NCBI GenBank assembly: GCA_027066795.1
Contig: JAMONA010000003.1
Location: 1-13,093, forward strand
DNA: 13,093 nucleotides
Origin: Candidatus Kaiserbacteria bacterium
GTDB taxonomy: Bacteria; Patescibacteriota; Minisyncoccia; Phycocordibacterales; UBA2100
Direction: 5' to 3'
Shown here: positions 1-7,717 of the stretch, one piece after another
How positions within the stretch are numbered: the stretch's first letter is position 1
How the letters are laid out: every line of letters begins with the position of its first letter
Program-made: the position numbers and the translations under genes
Notes under the pieces: model-generated
What the model was told of the DNA's origin: nothing
Seen by the model: the letters and a program-made list of their open reading frames with translations, nothing else
Databases searched by the model: none

Positions 1-998
1 TGGCAGGCGCTACTGCATTTATATGGCTATTTATGTTATTTAATCCTGTAGACATACTACTACTCGTAATTACATTTGTTGTAACAGGTTTATTTATGCT
101 AGAGACTATAAAAAGCAGAACAACTACAATAACTAAATATAAACTCAGGGGCGATGGTACAAATAAAGTGGTGATGTACATGGTGATACCCGTTATCATT
201 GTTGCAAGCATTGGAGTCTTAGCGACAGTGGGACACAGGGCACTTATGAGTGCTTACTTAGTTAGTGCATCTAATTCTATGATAATTGGTAACTATAATG
301 ATGCAGAGTTAACTCTCAATAGAGCTAAAAGTATAGCTGATGTCGCTGTTGTTGAGCAGGGTTATACGCGTATAGCATTAACGCGTCTAAATGAGACACT
401 AAAAGCAGCTGAAGTAGAAGGAGTAGAGGTTGATAAAGAGGCTATACAGAGTGCTTTGTCAAATGTGCTTGCGCATGCTAGGAGGGCCATAGAGAAGGAC
501 CCAAGTGACCCACTCAACTATATAGCACTTGGTAATATAAGTGAGCAACTTATAGGCTTGGGTGTTGAGGGCTCAGATGAAAGCGCAATAGCTTCGTACC
601 AGCAGGCGGCTATAATAGACCCACTTAATCCATCAATACCATTTGCACTCGCACGTGTGTATATGGCGTCTAAGGATTTTGATAAGGCAACGAAACAACT
701 AGAGAGAGCGATAGGTATAAAAGGCAACTACGTGCCTGCCTTATACCAGTATGGAGTTATAAAGTTGTTAGAGGAGGATACAGAGGCAGCACTTAAGACA
801 TTTAGCTTAGTTGTGCAGATAGACAATAGTCATGCAAATGCTCTTTATTACGTCTCTGCTATATTGGCTGAGTCCGGTAATCTAAAGGAAGCTATAGTAG
901 CAATGGAGAGAGTACGAGCACTTAACCCAGAGAATGAGTCTGTAGTTAAACTGATAGAAGGTATGCAGGCTAAGCTAGCAGACTCTAGTAAAGAGTAA
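1..998 (+). CDS. Membrane-anchored TPR protein, C-terminal part (5' end outside window); possibly O-antigen ligase-like
   Basis: The first ATG in the window is at 33, but the frame stays open to base 3 with hydrophobic codons (A G A T A F I W L F before that Met). The gene therefore almost certainly starts upstream and is 5'-partial here. Counting from Met33, two membrane segments lie at about residues 4-24 and 47-68, joined by a short basic loop. A soluble helical part follows, with tetratricopeptide-like repeats at about 157-195, 200-230, 233-265 and 267-300, each ending in the usual D/N-P or Asp-Asn turn. In Patescibacteria such multi-membrane-segment plus C-terminal TPR proteins are often O-antigen ligase/polymerase-like and sit near murJ. 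That identity is inference, because the Wzy-type core would lie outside the window. TPRs are protein-binding scaffolds. The stop is TAA, and murJ follows after 41 bp behind its own candidate promoter. Confidence 0.8.
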   Translation, partial: AGATAFIWLFMLFNPVDILLLVITFVVTGLFMLETIKSRTTTITKYKLRGDGTNKVVMYMVIPVIIVASIGVLATVGHRALMSAYLVSASNSMIIGNYNDAELTLNRAKSIADVAVVEQGYTRIALTRLNETLKAAEVEGVEVDKEAIQSALSNVLAHARRAIEKDPSDPLNYIALGNISEQLIGLGVEGSDESAIASYQQAAIIDPLNPSIPFALARVYMASKDFDKATKQLERAIGIKGNYVPALYQYGVIKLLEEDTEAALKTFSLVVQIDNSHANALYYVSAILAESGNLKEAIVAMERVRALNPENESVVKLIEGMQAKLADSSKE

Positions 999-1002
999 AC
1001 AC

Positions 1003-1031
1003 TGGAAAATATTGAGTAAAACAGCTATACT
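1003..1031 (+). promoter_or_regulatory. Candidate sigma70-type promoter of murJ, leaderless layout
   Basis: TGGAAA (1003-1008) is followed by a 17-bp spacer and TATACT (1026-1031). Only 8 nt separate the -10 box from the ATG at 1040, so the expected start of transcription falls on or next to the start codon. There is no purine-rich ribosome binding site in between. Confidence 0.55.
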
Positions 1032-1039
1032 GCGCCATA

Positions 1040-2710
1040 ATGATTAAGAGAGCTTTTGCAAGACTCAATAGAGAGGTAAAGAGTATCCACGATGCTGCTT
1101 ACCTTTTGGCTGGATTTGCAGCTCTCTCTACAGTCTTAGCACTTTTACGAGATAAAATGCTGGCACACAGTTTTGGCGCAGGAGTAGAGCTTGATATATA
1201 TTATGCAGCTTTTCGCACACCGGACTTAGTATATGCACTCGTGGCGTCAATGATGTCAGTGTTCGTACTCATTCCGTTTCTCTCAGCTAAGAGCAGTCGT
1301 AAGAATAGGCACGCATTCATACATACTCTGTTATTGGTATTCGGTGCATTGCTTATGATAGTTAGTACTATTATATACACACTTACGCCGACTATAATAC
1401 ACAGCCTATTTGCAGAGTTAACAGTGCGTGGCTACAGTGATGAATTAGTGTCACTTACCAGGATACTTTTGTTACAACCTATAATCTTAGGTCTGTCTAG
1501 TATAGTGGCTAGTGTCGTACAGTATTATCGTAAGTACTTCGTTTATGCTGTTACTGCACTAATGTACAACATAGGTATTATAATCGGTATCGTATTTTTA
1601 GTACCTAAGTTTGGGTTAGACGGCCTAGGCTACGGTGTGGTGTTAGGGGCGTTGCTGCACTTACTTGTACAACTCCCTACATTCTTTCAGCTCGGATTTG
1701 GTAAAAAGCTGGACTTTGTAAGCTTTAGAGAGGTGTTAAAGGTTATGGTTGTATCGCTACCTCGTACGCTTGCTCTCTCTGCCAATCACCTTACTTTATT
1801 TGTACTGATAGCATTGGCGGGTAAACTTCCTGTAGGGTCTATAGCCGTGTTCATACTTGCTCTTAATTTACAAGCAGCACCTATCTCTGTGATAGGTGCG
1901 AGCTACTCCACGGCCGCTTTCCCAACTCTGTCTAAGCTCTTCTCGGCTGGTGAGTCTAAGAAGTTTGTAGAGCAGATAACCTCTGCAGCCAGGCATATAA
2001 TTTTTTGGTCATTTCCAATAATGGCTCTTGTAATAGTGTTGCGTGCACAAATAGTGCGTGTAGTATATGGCTCTGGTGCGTTTGATTGGAGTGATACACG
2101 ACTCACTGCCGCAGCCCTAGCACTATTTATAGTTAGCTTGGTATCACAAGGTCTTATGCTCTTATTTGTTAGAGGGTACTATGCAGCATCTAAGACACTA
2201 AAGCCACTGGTGTTTAGTATAATATCTGCTGCCATGACTGTGATATTAGCACTAGTACTTATTAATGCTCATACAACTATTGAGAGCTGGAGAGACTTTT
2301 TAGAAGCATTTACACGTACTACAGAAGCTGGTAGCACCACCGTATTGATGTTGCCTCTGGCATACAGTATCTCAAGTGTTATTACTACAGTGATGCTTAT
2401 TGTATCTTTTGCGTATGACTTTGGTGGTAACGTCAGGCAATTAATACGTAGTGTGCTAGAGTCTATGGTAGGTGCTTTCTCTATTGCGGCAGTATCTTAC
2501 GCAGCCTTAAATATGCTTAGTGTAATGGTAGAGACTGATACAATAATCGGTATATTCTTACAAGGTGCTATATCAGGACTACTTGGCATAATAGCAGGAG
2601 CAATAGTACTAAAGCTCATTGGTAACCGAGAGATAAACACTGTATGGAGAGTATTGCACCACAAGTTTTGGAAAGGTGATAAGGTGGTTACTAGTACGGA
2701 GGTTAACTAA
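1040..2710 (+). CDS. murJ: Lipid II flippase MurJ
   Basis: A polytopic inner-membrane protein of 556 residues, within the normal length for MurJ, with about 14 hydrophobic segments along the whole chain. MurJ (MVF/MOP superfamily) flips undecaprenyl-linked lipid II to the outer face of the membrane for peptidoglycan synthesis. The family signature is clear near the N-terminus: R37-D38, then FGAG around 45-48 followed by LDIYYAAFRTPDL, with R59 in the FR(T/I)P motif. A second typical element is LPRTLALS around 240-247, where R242 corresponds to a conserved cavity arginine. The last ~25 residues are basic and cytosolic. The start at 1040 is supported by the adjoining candidate promoter. Downstream, lepA begins 44 bp later with its own promoter. 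No truncation or frameshift is seen. Confidence 0.93.
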   Translation: MIKRAFARLNREVKSIHDAAYLLAGFAALSTVLALLRDKMLAHSFGAGVELDIYYAAFRTPDLVYALVASMMSVFVLIPFLSAKSSRKNRHAFIHTLLLVFGALLMIVSTIIYTLTPTIIHSLFAELTVRGYSDELVSLTRILLLQPIILGLSSIVASVVQYYRKYFVYAVTALMYNIGIIIGIVFLVPKFGLDGLGYGVVLGALLHLLVQLPTFFQLGFGKKLDFVSFREVLKVMVVSLPRTLALSANHLTLFVLIALAGKLPVGSIAVFILALNLQAAPISVIGASYSTAAFPTLSKLFSAGESKKFVEQITSAARHIIFWSFPIMALVIVLRAQIVRVVYGSGAFDWSDTRLTAAALALFIVSLVSQGLMLLFVRGYYAASKTLKPLVFSIISAAMTVILALVLINAHTTIESWRDFLEAFTRTTEAGSTTVLMLPLAYSISSVITTVMLIVSFAYDFGGNVRQLIRSVLESMVGAFSIAAVSYAALNMLSVMVETDTIIGIFLQGAISGLLGIIAGAIVLKLIGNREINTVWRVLHHKFWKGDKVVTSTEVN

Positions 2711-2740
2711 TTGTGGTTGCGTATTGGCAGGTTAACTAAT
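2700..2740 (+). repeat. 12-bp direct repeat pair around the murJ stop and lepA promoter
   Basis: AGGTTAACTAAT occurs at 2700-2711 and again, identically, at 2729-2740, a 29-bp period. The first copy holds the murJ stop codon and the second runs into the lepA -10 box. Each copy contains the palindrome GTTAAC. It could be an operator or a local duplication; the sequence alone does not decide. Confidence 0.6.
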
Positions 2741-2745
2741 ATACT
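2717..2745 (+). promoter_or_regulatory. Candidate promoter of lepA, leaderless layout
   Basis: TTGCGT (2717-2722), a 17-bp spacer and TATACT (2740-2745). The ATG at 2755 lies 9 nt after the -10 box and no Shine-Dalgarno motif lies between. The -35 matches the consensus only in TTG. Confidence 0.55.
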
Positions 2746-2754
2746 CAATACACC

Positions 2755-4536
2755 ATGAACTTAGAGAAGATACGGAATTTTGCAATTATTGCACACATTG
2801 ACCATGGCAAGAGTACCCTCTCTGACAGGATGCTAGAGGTTACTGGTACCGTAGAGCCAAGACACATGCAAGACCAGGTCTTAGACTCTATGGAGCTAGA
2901 GAGAGAGCGCGGCATTACTATAAAGATGCAGCCTGTACGTATGGAGTACAATGGGCATATACTTAACCTAATAGACACTCCAGGACACATAGATTTCGCA
3001 TATGAGGTCTCTAGGGCCCTAAGTGCCATAGAGGGTGCAATACTACTAGTAGACGCTACTCAAGGCATAGAGGCGCAGACCATGAGCACACTGGCTGTTG
3101 CTCGCGAGCTCGGGCTTAAGATAATCCCTGTTTTATCTAAAGTAGACTCACCGCTTGCCCGTGTAGAAGAGGTGGCCATGGAGGTGGCGCTCACTCTTAA
3201 TATAGACGAGGAGGAGATACTGCTTGCATCTGGTAAGACAGGTGAGGGTGTGCGAGAGCTTCTTGATAAAGTCATTGAACAGGTACCAGCACCGACAACA
3301 GAGGTTAATGAATCTAGGGCTCTGATATTTGACTTTAAATACTCAGACCACAAAGGTATTGTGCTGTTTGTGCGTGTTACAGATGGAGAGATAAGCACCA
3401 CGGACTCCCTTAAATTTGGCGTCTCAAAAGAAAGTTTTAAAGCTAATGAGGTAGGTATATTTACTCCTAAGGAAACACCTAAAAAAGCTATAGGTGCAGG
3501 GGAGATAGGCTACATAGTGACTGGTATCAAGAAGCCAGGCGTAGTAGCAGTAGGAGACACTGTACTAAGCGCACGCTCTAGCACCGAGGCACTTGGAGGC
3601 TATAGCGAGCCATCACCAGTAATATGGGCGAGTGTATACCCAGAGAGTCAAGACGACTTGGCTAAATTAAGGCAGGCACTAGAGAGGTTGCGTCTTATGG
3701 ATTCTTCACTTTCATATGAAGAAGAGGCCAGCGGTACACTTGGGCGTGGCTTTCGTTGTGGCTTCTTAGGGATGCTCCATATGGAGATTATCACAGAGCG
3801 CTTGCGGCGTGAGTTTAGCTTAGAGCTTATAGTGACAATGCCTACTACAGTATATGAGATAACTCAGAAAAATGGCAAGATAGACGAAGTGTACTCACCC
3901 ATAAGATTCCCCGACGACAACCAGTATGAAAGCGTACGAGAGCCGTGGGCAAGCCTAAGTATATTGGTACCAAGTGATAGAATAAGTGGCGTAATGCAAC
4001 TACTGCATGAGCACGAAGCGGAGGTGGTAGACACTAACACAATGCCAGACGGTCGCACAGAGCTTATAGCGCACATGGCACTGCGTGAGATGATGCGTAA
4101 CTTTTTTGATAAGCTTAAAAATGTATCGTCAGGCTTTGCTTCATTATCATATAAGCAGATAGGGATGAGGGAGGCTAATGTCACACGTCTAGATATATTG
4201 ATAGCCGAAGAGGTTAGTCCTGCATTTACCAGGATAGTCTCGCGTAACCGTATCCGTGAGGAAGGTGATAAGATGGTAGAGAAACTAGAGAAGGTGTTAC
4301 CAAAGCAGCAATTCGTACTTAAGATACAGGCAAAGGCAGGTGGCAGCATAATAGCCAGTCGTAAAAAGAGCGCCATGCGTAAAGACGTTACAGCTAAGCT
4401 ATATGGTGGTGATGTAAGCCGTAAGAATAAGCTCTTAGACAAACAAAAGAAAGGTAAAAAAGCGGCACTAGCTCGAGGAACAGGCTCTGTACATATACCA
4501 CACGATACTTTTATAAAAGTTTTGCGTAATGATTAA
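2755..4536 (+). CDS. lepA: Elongation factor 4 (back-translocating ribosomal GTPase LepA)
   Basis: 593 residues, full length for LepA/EF4, a cytosolic translational GTPase that acts on stalled or mistranslocated ribosomes. G1 is AHIDHGKST (13-21), G2 is RERGITIK (50-57) and G3 is DTPGH (74-78). EF-Tu-like domain 2 follows, then the EF-G-like domains III and V. The LepA-specific C-terminal domain ends with the typical block RKDVTAKLYGGDVSRK and a basic tail. Odd point: G4, normally NKxD (NKID in most LepA), reads SKVD at 128-131 (TCT codon at 3136-3138), so the guanine-contacting Asn is a Ser. G5 reads SGKTG (159-163) where SAKTG is usual. All else is canonical, so I call it functional LepA with an unusual G4 box. 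It is flanked by short intergenic gaps (44 and 20 bp) with promoters of their own. Confidence 0.97.
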   Translation: MNLEKIRNFAIIAHIDHGKSTLSDRMLEVTGTVEPRHMQDQVLDSMELERERGITIKMQPVRMEYNGHILNLIDTPGHIDFAYEVSRALSAIEGAILLVDATQGIEAQTMSTLAVARELGLKIIPVLSKVDSPLARVEEVAMEVALTLNIDEEEILLASGKTGEGVRELLDKVIEQVPAPTTEVNESRALIFDFKYSDHKGIVLFVRVTDGEISTTDSLKFGVSKESFKANEVGIFTPKETPKKAIGAGEIGYIVTGIKKPGVVAVGDTVLSARSSTEALGGYSEPSPVIWASVYPESQDDLAKLRQALERLRLMDSSLSYEEEASGTLGRGFRCGFLGMLHMEIITERLRREFSLELIVTMPTTVYEITQKNGKIDEVYSPIRFPDDNQYESVREPWASLSILVPSDRISGVMQLLHEHEAEVVDTNTMPDGRTELIAHMALREMMRNFFDKLKNVSSGFASLSYKQIGMREANVTRLDILIAEEVSPAFTRIVSRNRIREEGDKMVEKLEKVLPKQQFVLKIQAKAGGSIIASRKKSAMRKDVTAKLYGGDVSRKNKLLDKQKKGKKAALARGTGSVHIPHDTFIKVLRND

Positions 4537-4538
4537 TA

Positions 4539-4547
4539 TGGTATAAT
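4539..4547 (+). promoter_or_regulatory. Extended -10 promoter of the S41 protease gene, leaderless layout
   Basis: TG (4539-4540), one base, then a perfect TATAAT (4542-4547): an extended -10 element. The ATG at 4557 follows after 9 nt of pyrimidine-rich sequence with no ribosome binding site. No -35 box at good spacing is seen, which is usual for extended -10 promoters. It begins 3 bp after the lepA stop. Confidence 0.6.
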
Positions 4548-4556
4548 TTCTCCACT

Positions 4557-5870
4557 ATGGTAGATTCCTCTATAAAAAAGAATCAAGCAGTCGGTACTGT
4601 TAATAAAGTGTTGTCACCATTTATCTTAATGATGGTTCCAATCTTGCTCGCTGTATTTATATTAGGAGTAGTCGTGGGTGGTAAGCAAATAGGTTCACGG
4701 TTATTACCAGGTAGTATGAGTGCGGCTATATATGCTGATGCCCCAGAAGGTATAGACTTAGGGCCTATATGGAAAGTGTGGCACATCTTAGATGAAAGGT
4801 TTGTAGATGCACAATATGCTGAATCGTCAGATGAGGGTGTGCCAAGTAAACAAGAGGAGATGCAAAAAAAGATATGGGGCCTTGCTCAAGGGCTTGCAGC
4901 CAGTGTGGAGGATCCGTACACAGTTTTCTTACCACCAAGTGACGCAGAGATTTTCTCAGATGATATTAGTGGAGAGTTTGAAGGCGTGGGTATGGAGATA
5001 GGTATCAGAGACGGATTACTCACTGTAGTGTCACCGCTTAAGGGTACTCCAGCGTTTGATTCTGGTCTGCAAGCCAAAGACAGGATAATAAAAATAGACA
5101 ACACAGACACCAAGGGTATAAATATACGCAATGCAGTAAAGAAGATACGTGGGCCAGAGGGTACAGTGGTTAAATTTGAAATCCTAAGAGAGGGTACTGG
5201 TGTATTAGATATAGAAGTAACTCGTGGAGTTATAAACATACCAACTATAAAAACTAAAAAGTTAGCAACAGGGGAGTTTGTTATAGAGCTATTCCACTTC
5301 TCTGCTACGTCATCAGAACTATTTCGCAAGGCTCTTATAGAGTTTCAAAATTCTGGTAGTAACAAATTAATAATAGACCTACGTGGCAACCCCGGAGGGT
5401 ACTTGGGGGCCTCAGTAAATATGGCAAGCTGGTTCTTACCTAAAGGAGATATTGTAGTTACCGAAGATTATGGTGCTGGAGGTAAAAAAATAGAACACAG
5501 GAGTCAGGGTATGGATGTTTTTACAGACAATCTAGAGCTAGTAATATTGATAGATAAAGGCTCAGCATCAGCATCAGAGATATTAGCAGGTGCACTAAAA
5601 GAACATGGGATTGCAACACTCATAGGTACTAATTCTTTTGGTAAGGGGTCCGTACAAGAGTTGGTAGAGATCACTAAAGACACTTCTCTAAAGGTTACCG
5701 TGGCACGGTGGTTGCTTCCAGGTGGAGTGCATATAAATAAAGATGGCATAGAGCCAGACATTGAGGTTGACCTTAAAAAGATATTAGAAGACAGGGGAGT
5801 TAAAAAGTTTAATGAAGATGAAGACCCAATATTAGATAGGGCAATCAAGTTTTATAAGACTGGCAAATAG
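4557..5870 (+). CDS. ctpA: Carboxyl-terminal processing protease (S41 family, CtpA/Prc-like), membrane-anchored
   Basis: A 437-residue serine protease of peptidase family S41. A basic N-terminus is followed by one membrane segment at about 20-42, which should place the enzyme outside the cytoplasmic membrane. Order of parts: helical region 66-120 with the family motif VEDPYT, PDZ domain about 140-222 (FEGVGMEIG start, then a substrate-binding loop region), and S41 core about 240-400. The Ser-Lys dyad is present: S338 in GSASASE (335-341) and K363 in FGKGSVQ, exactly 25 residues apart as in Prc and plant CtpA, with Q367 at the usual third position. An RGNPGG motif precedes it (276-281). CTPs cleave near the C-termini of envelope proteins; the substrate here is unknown. 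The gene ends 11 bp from the convergent ftsA stop with no terminator visible. Confidence 0.95.
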   Translation: MVDSSIKKNQAVGTVNKVLSPFILMMVPILLAVFILGVVVGGKQIGSRLLPGSMSAAIYADAPEGIDLGPIWKVWHILDERFVDAQYAESSDEGVPSKQEEMQKKIWGLAQGLAASVEDPYTVFLPPSDAEIFSDDISGEFEGVGMEIGIRDGLLTVVSPLKGTPAFDSGLQAKDRIIKIDNTDTKGINIRNAVKKIRGPEGTVVKFEILREGTGVLDIEVTRGVINIPTIKTKKLATGEFVIELFHFSATSSELFRKALIEFQNSGSNKLIIDLRGNPGGYLGASVNMASWFLPKGDIVVTEDYGAGGKKIEHRSQGMDVFTDNLELVILIDKGSASASEILAGALKEHGIATLIGTNSFGKGSVQELVEITKDTSLKVTVARWLLPGGVHINKDGIEPDIEVDLKKILEDRGVKKFNEDEDPILDRAIKFYKTGK

Positions 5871-5881
5871 TATTAACGACT

Positions 5882-7033
5882 CTATGGTAAAAATTGTTTG
5901 AACCAGGATGCGGCCTTTTTGGAAGTGGCTTTTAGGTTACTAAGCACGCTGTGCTCACCCTCGTTGTTGGCTCCCCATATGCATAGGCCATATGCCACGG
6001 TAAACTCTGGGTTACCTGCAATCTTATTTGCGTCTGAGTACACTGTCTTTACAGGTAGCTTGAGGGCGTCTCTAGTGAGTGTCTCTATATTGTTTAGGCG
6101 TGCACCACCACCCGTTATAAGTACACCAGCTGGCAGGATTACTTCGGGCCCAAGCTCCTTTAAAAGATTTTTCACTTCTGTGAACATCTTCTTCATAGTT
6201 TTTTCTACTATCTTGTCTACTTTTGTTTGATTATATTTTGAGCCCACTAGTGAACCTTTTTTGATTTGGTTGGCTTCGGTTGTTGGTACCTTTAACTCTA
6301 GTGCTATTGCGTTTGTAACATCGTTAGAACCATAAGGTATTATATTCATGGCGATTGGTGTATTATTCTCAAATACTATAATGTCTGTACTCTCTGCACC
6401 TATGTCTAGCATTATGCACCCCTGCATCTTCTGTGGGGTGCCTACAGCAGCGAAGCTGGCAGCTAGAGGGCCAGCTGTGACGTCTATGACCTCTACACCT
6501 GCATCCTCTACGGCAGAGACGAAGTCGTCTATGTGGCTCTCTAGTGCGTGCACTAGCATGACTTGAGTATCTAGCTTTGTGGCATGCATGCCTACGGGGT
6601 CGCATAGTGCAGGCTCTCCATCTATTATGCTATATAGGGGTATGTCATGTATTGTCTTTTTATTTACCAGGGCTACTTCTGCATTAGCAGAAGCGTCTTC
6701 AAGGGTCTTGTCAAAATCTCTCTCAGTTATTGTAGAGTCGCTGTTGCGTACGAAGGTAGTACCAGTTGTGACTAAGCCACCTAGACTGACACCTCCTATA
6801 GAGAGATAAGCATGACAAGGTCGTATACGAGAGCTTTTAACGGCATTGTCTAGTGCCTTACTAACGCTCTTTACCACCTGTGGCAAGTCTACTATATAGC
6901 CATTACGTAGTCCGTTAGACTTACTGGTACCTATACCGAGTATTGTGGGTGCTGACTGTTGTGTTGCATCAGAGACAATGACCTTAATGGTATTTGTACC
7001 TATGTCTATGCCTGTAATAATGTTCTCACTCAT
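5882..7033 (-). CDS. ftsA: Cell division protein FtsA
   Basis: 383 residues, an actin-like ATPase of the FtsA/PilM group. Phosphate-1 motif GIDIGTNTIKVIV is at 8-20, phosphate-2 MLDIGAESTDIIVF at 208-221 and the adenosine motif ITGGGARLNNI at 306-316. Between them, about 85-165, lies the SHS2 (1C) region seen in FtsA and PilM. The C-terminus (about 368-383) is a short amphipathic helix with K, W and F after a Ser/Asn/Lys-rich linker. That matches the membrane-targeting sequence by which FtsA ties FtsZ to the membrane, and is the main reason to prefer FtsA over PilM. It is the last gene of the lepB run, 14 bp after ybeY, and has its own candidate promoter inside the end of ybeY. ftsZ does not follow: the next gene is the convergent protease. 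Confidence 0.9.
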   Translation of the reverse strand: MSENIITGIDIGTNTIKVIVSDATQQSAPTILGIGTSKSNGLRNGYIVDLPQVVKSVSKALDNAVKSSRIRPCHAYLSIGGVSLGGLVTTGTTFVRNSDSTITERDFDKTLEDASANAEVALVNKKTIHDIPLYSIIDGEPALCDPVGMHATKLDTQVMLVHALESHIDDFVSAVEDAGVEVIDVTAGPLAASFAAVGTPQKMQGCIMLDIGAESTDIIVFENNTPIAMNIIPYGSNDVTNAIALELKVPTTEANQIKKGSLVGSKYNQTKVDKIVEKTMKKMFTEVKNLLKELGPEVILPAGVLITGGGARLNNIETLTRDALKLPVKTVYSDANKIAGNPEFTVAYGLCIWGANNEGEHSVLSNLKATSKKAASWFKQFLP

Positions 7034-7039
7034 GTCGTA

Positions 7040-7068
7040 AGTATAACCTAATTAGAAAACTTTTTCAG
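7040..7068 (-). promoter_or_regulatory. Candidate internal promoter of ftsA, leaderless layout
   Basis: On the minus strand CTGAAA (7068-7063), a 17-bp spacer and TATACT (7045-7040). The ftsA ATG (7033) follows after 6 nt, with no ribosome binding site. The -35 box lies within the last codons of ybeY, so ftsA can be expressed apart from the upstream genes. Confidence 0.5.
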
Positions 7069-7428
7069 GTATTTATACTCTAACAACTCCATGTCTGCAC
7101 CGTGCTTATACCCAGTTAAATGTAAACATCCGTGTATAAAAAGATACATTATATGTGTAGTAGGAGAGTGGTTAAACTTCTTAGATTCTCTCTCTGCCTT
7201 GCGTACATTTATAAAGATTTCTCCTGCTAATGAATCTAGTGGAAACGATAGAACATTAGTTGCGTAATCTCTACCTTTGTGCTCTTGGTTTAAGCGCTTG
7301 CCTAGAGAGTCTCCTATGAGTACTAATGATAGTTCATAGTTATTTGGCAGTATAGCCTTTGCAATATTAACAAAAGGCACCGATGGTGCCTTGCTGTATA
7401 CAGTTTTGCGTATAGTAGTACTTGCCAT
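7048..7428 (-). CDS. ybeY: Endoribonuclease YbeY (16S rRNA 3'-end maturation / rRNA quality control)
   Basis: 126 residues, somewhat short for YbeY (usually 150-160) through a reduced N-terminus. The zinc-binding motif is intact: HGCLHLTGYKH at 99-109, giving H99, H103 and H109 with the family's 4- and 6-residue spacing. The other signature, TNVLSFPLD followed by GEIFI at about 57-72, is also present. YbeY is a cytosolic single-strand endoribonuclease that works on the 3' end of 16S rRNA together with ribosomal proteins. The gene starts 13 bp after rpsU and ends 14 bp before ftsA, so it is probably cotranscribed with rpsU. The start codon lies in the loop of a small hairpin (7420-7437). Confidence 0.93.
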   Translation of the reverse strand: MASTTIRKTVYSKAPSVPFVNIAKAILPNNYELSLVLIGDSLGKRLNQEHKGRDYATNVLSFPLDSLAGEIFINVRKAERESKKFNHSPTTHIMYLFIHGCLHLTGYKHGADMELLEYKYLKKFSN

Positions 7429-7437
7429 ATAGCAAGT
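7420..7437 (-). promoter_or_regulatory. Hairpin presenting the ybeY start codon in its loop
   Basis: On the minus strand ACTTGC, loop TATATG, GCAAGT: a perfect 6-bp stem whose loop contains the ybeY ATG. No Shine-Dalgarno sequence precedes it. It may affect ybeY initiation but could be chance. Confidence 0.35.
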
Positions 7438-7441
7438 TCTG

Positions 7442-7699
7442 TTAGCGCTTTATTATACGTCCACGTGCATTTAGAAGTACCTTACCGTCTTTTATGTCTT
7501 GCTCTAACTCTGCCTTACGAGCTATCTTGCGTAGCTTGTCTTGCTTGTTATGTAGCGGAGACATATTGCGAGAGAAGTATCGCTTCTTCATCTTTATGTG
7601 GCGTACTATGCCAGTACTAAACATCGCACGAGAGAACTCACTTAATATTCGTGGAGTACTCTTTGCACTGTCTGGTTTTATTTCTACATTTAATGTCAT
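7442..7699 (-). CDS. rpsU: Small ribosomal subunit protein bS21
   Basis: 85 residues, very basic. The order is the one expected for bS21: a beta-strand-like start (LNVEIKP), an acidic/hydrophobic helix (LSEFSRAMFSTGI), the turn VRHIKMKKRYF, then a long basic helix with KQDKLRKIARKAELEQ and a basic end. It is longer than the ~60-70 residues of typical bS21, mainly at the C-terminus. bS21 sits on the 30S platform near the 16S 3' end and the anti-Shine-Dalgarno and takes part in initiation. It lies 18 bp after the HisRS-like gene and 13 bp before ybeY. GATACT lies 7 nt before its ATG (7711-7706), so a weak leaderless promoter of its own is possible. Confidence 0.82.
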   Translation of the reverse strand: MTLNVEIKPDSAKSTPRILSEFSRAMFSTGIVRHIKMKKRYFSRNMSPLHNKQDKLRKIARKAELEQDIKDGKVLLNARGRIIKR

Positions 7700-7717
7700 A
7701 ATGTTCAGTATCTTACC

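Noticed and set aside
3864..4442. Long open frame on the minus strand opposite lepA (192 codons)
   Set aside because: It mirrors lepA codons, has a Ser/Arg/Leu-rich composition typical of antisense frames, and has no domain, promoter or ribosome binding site.
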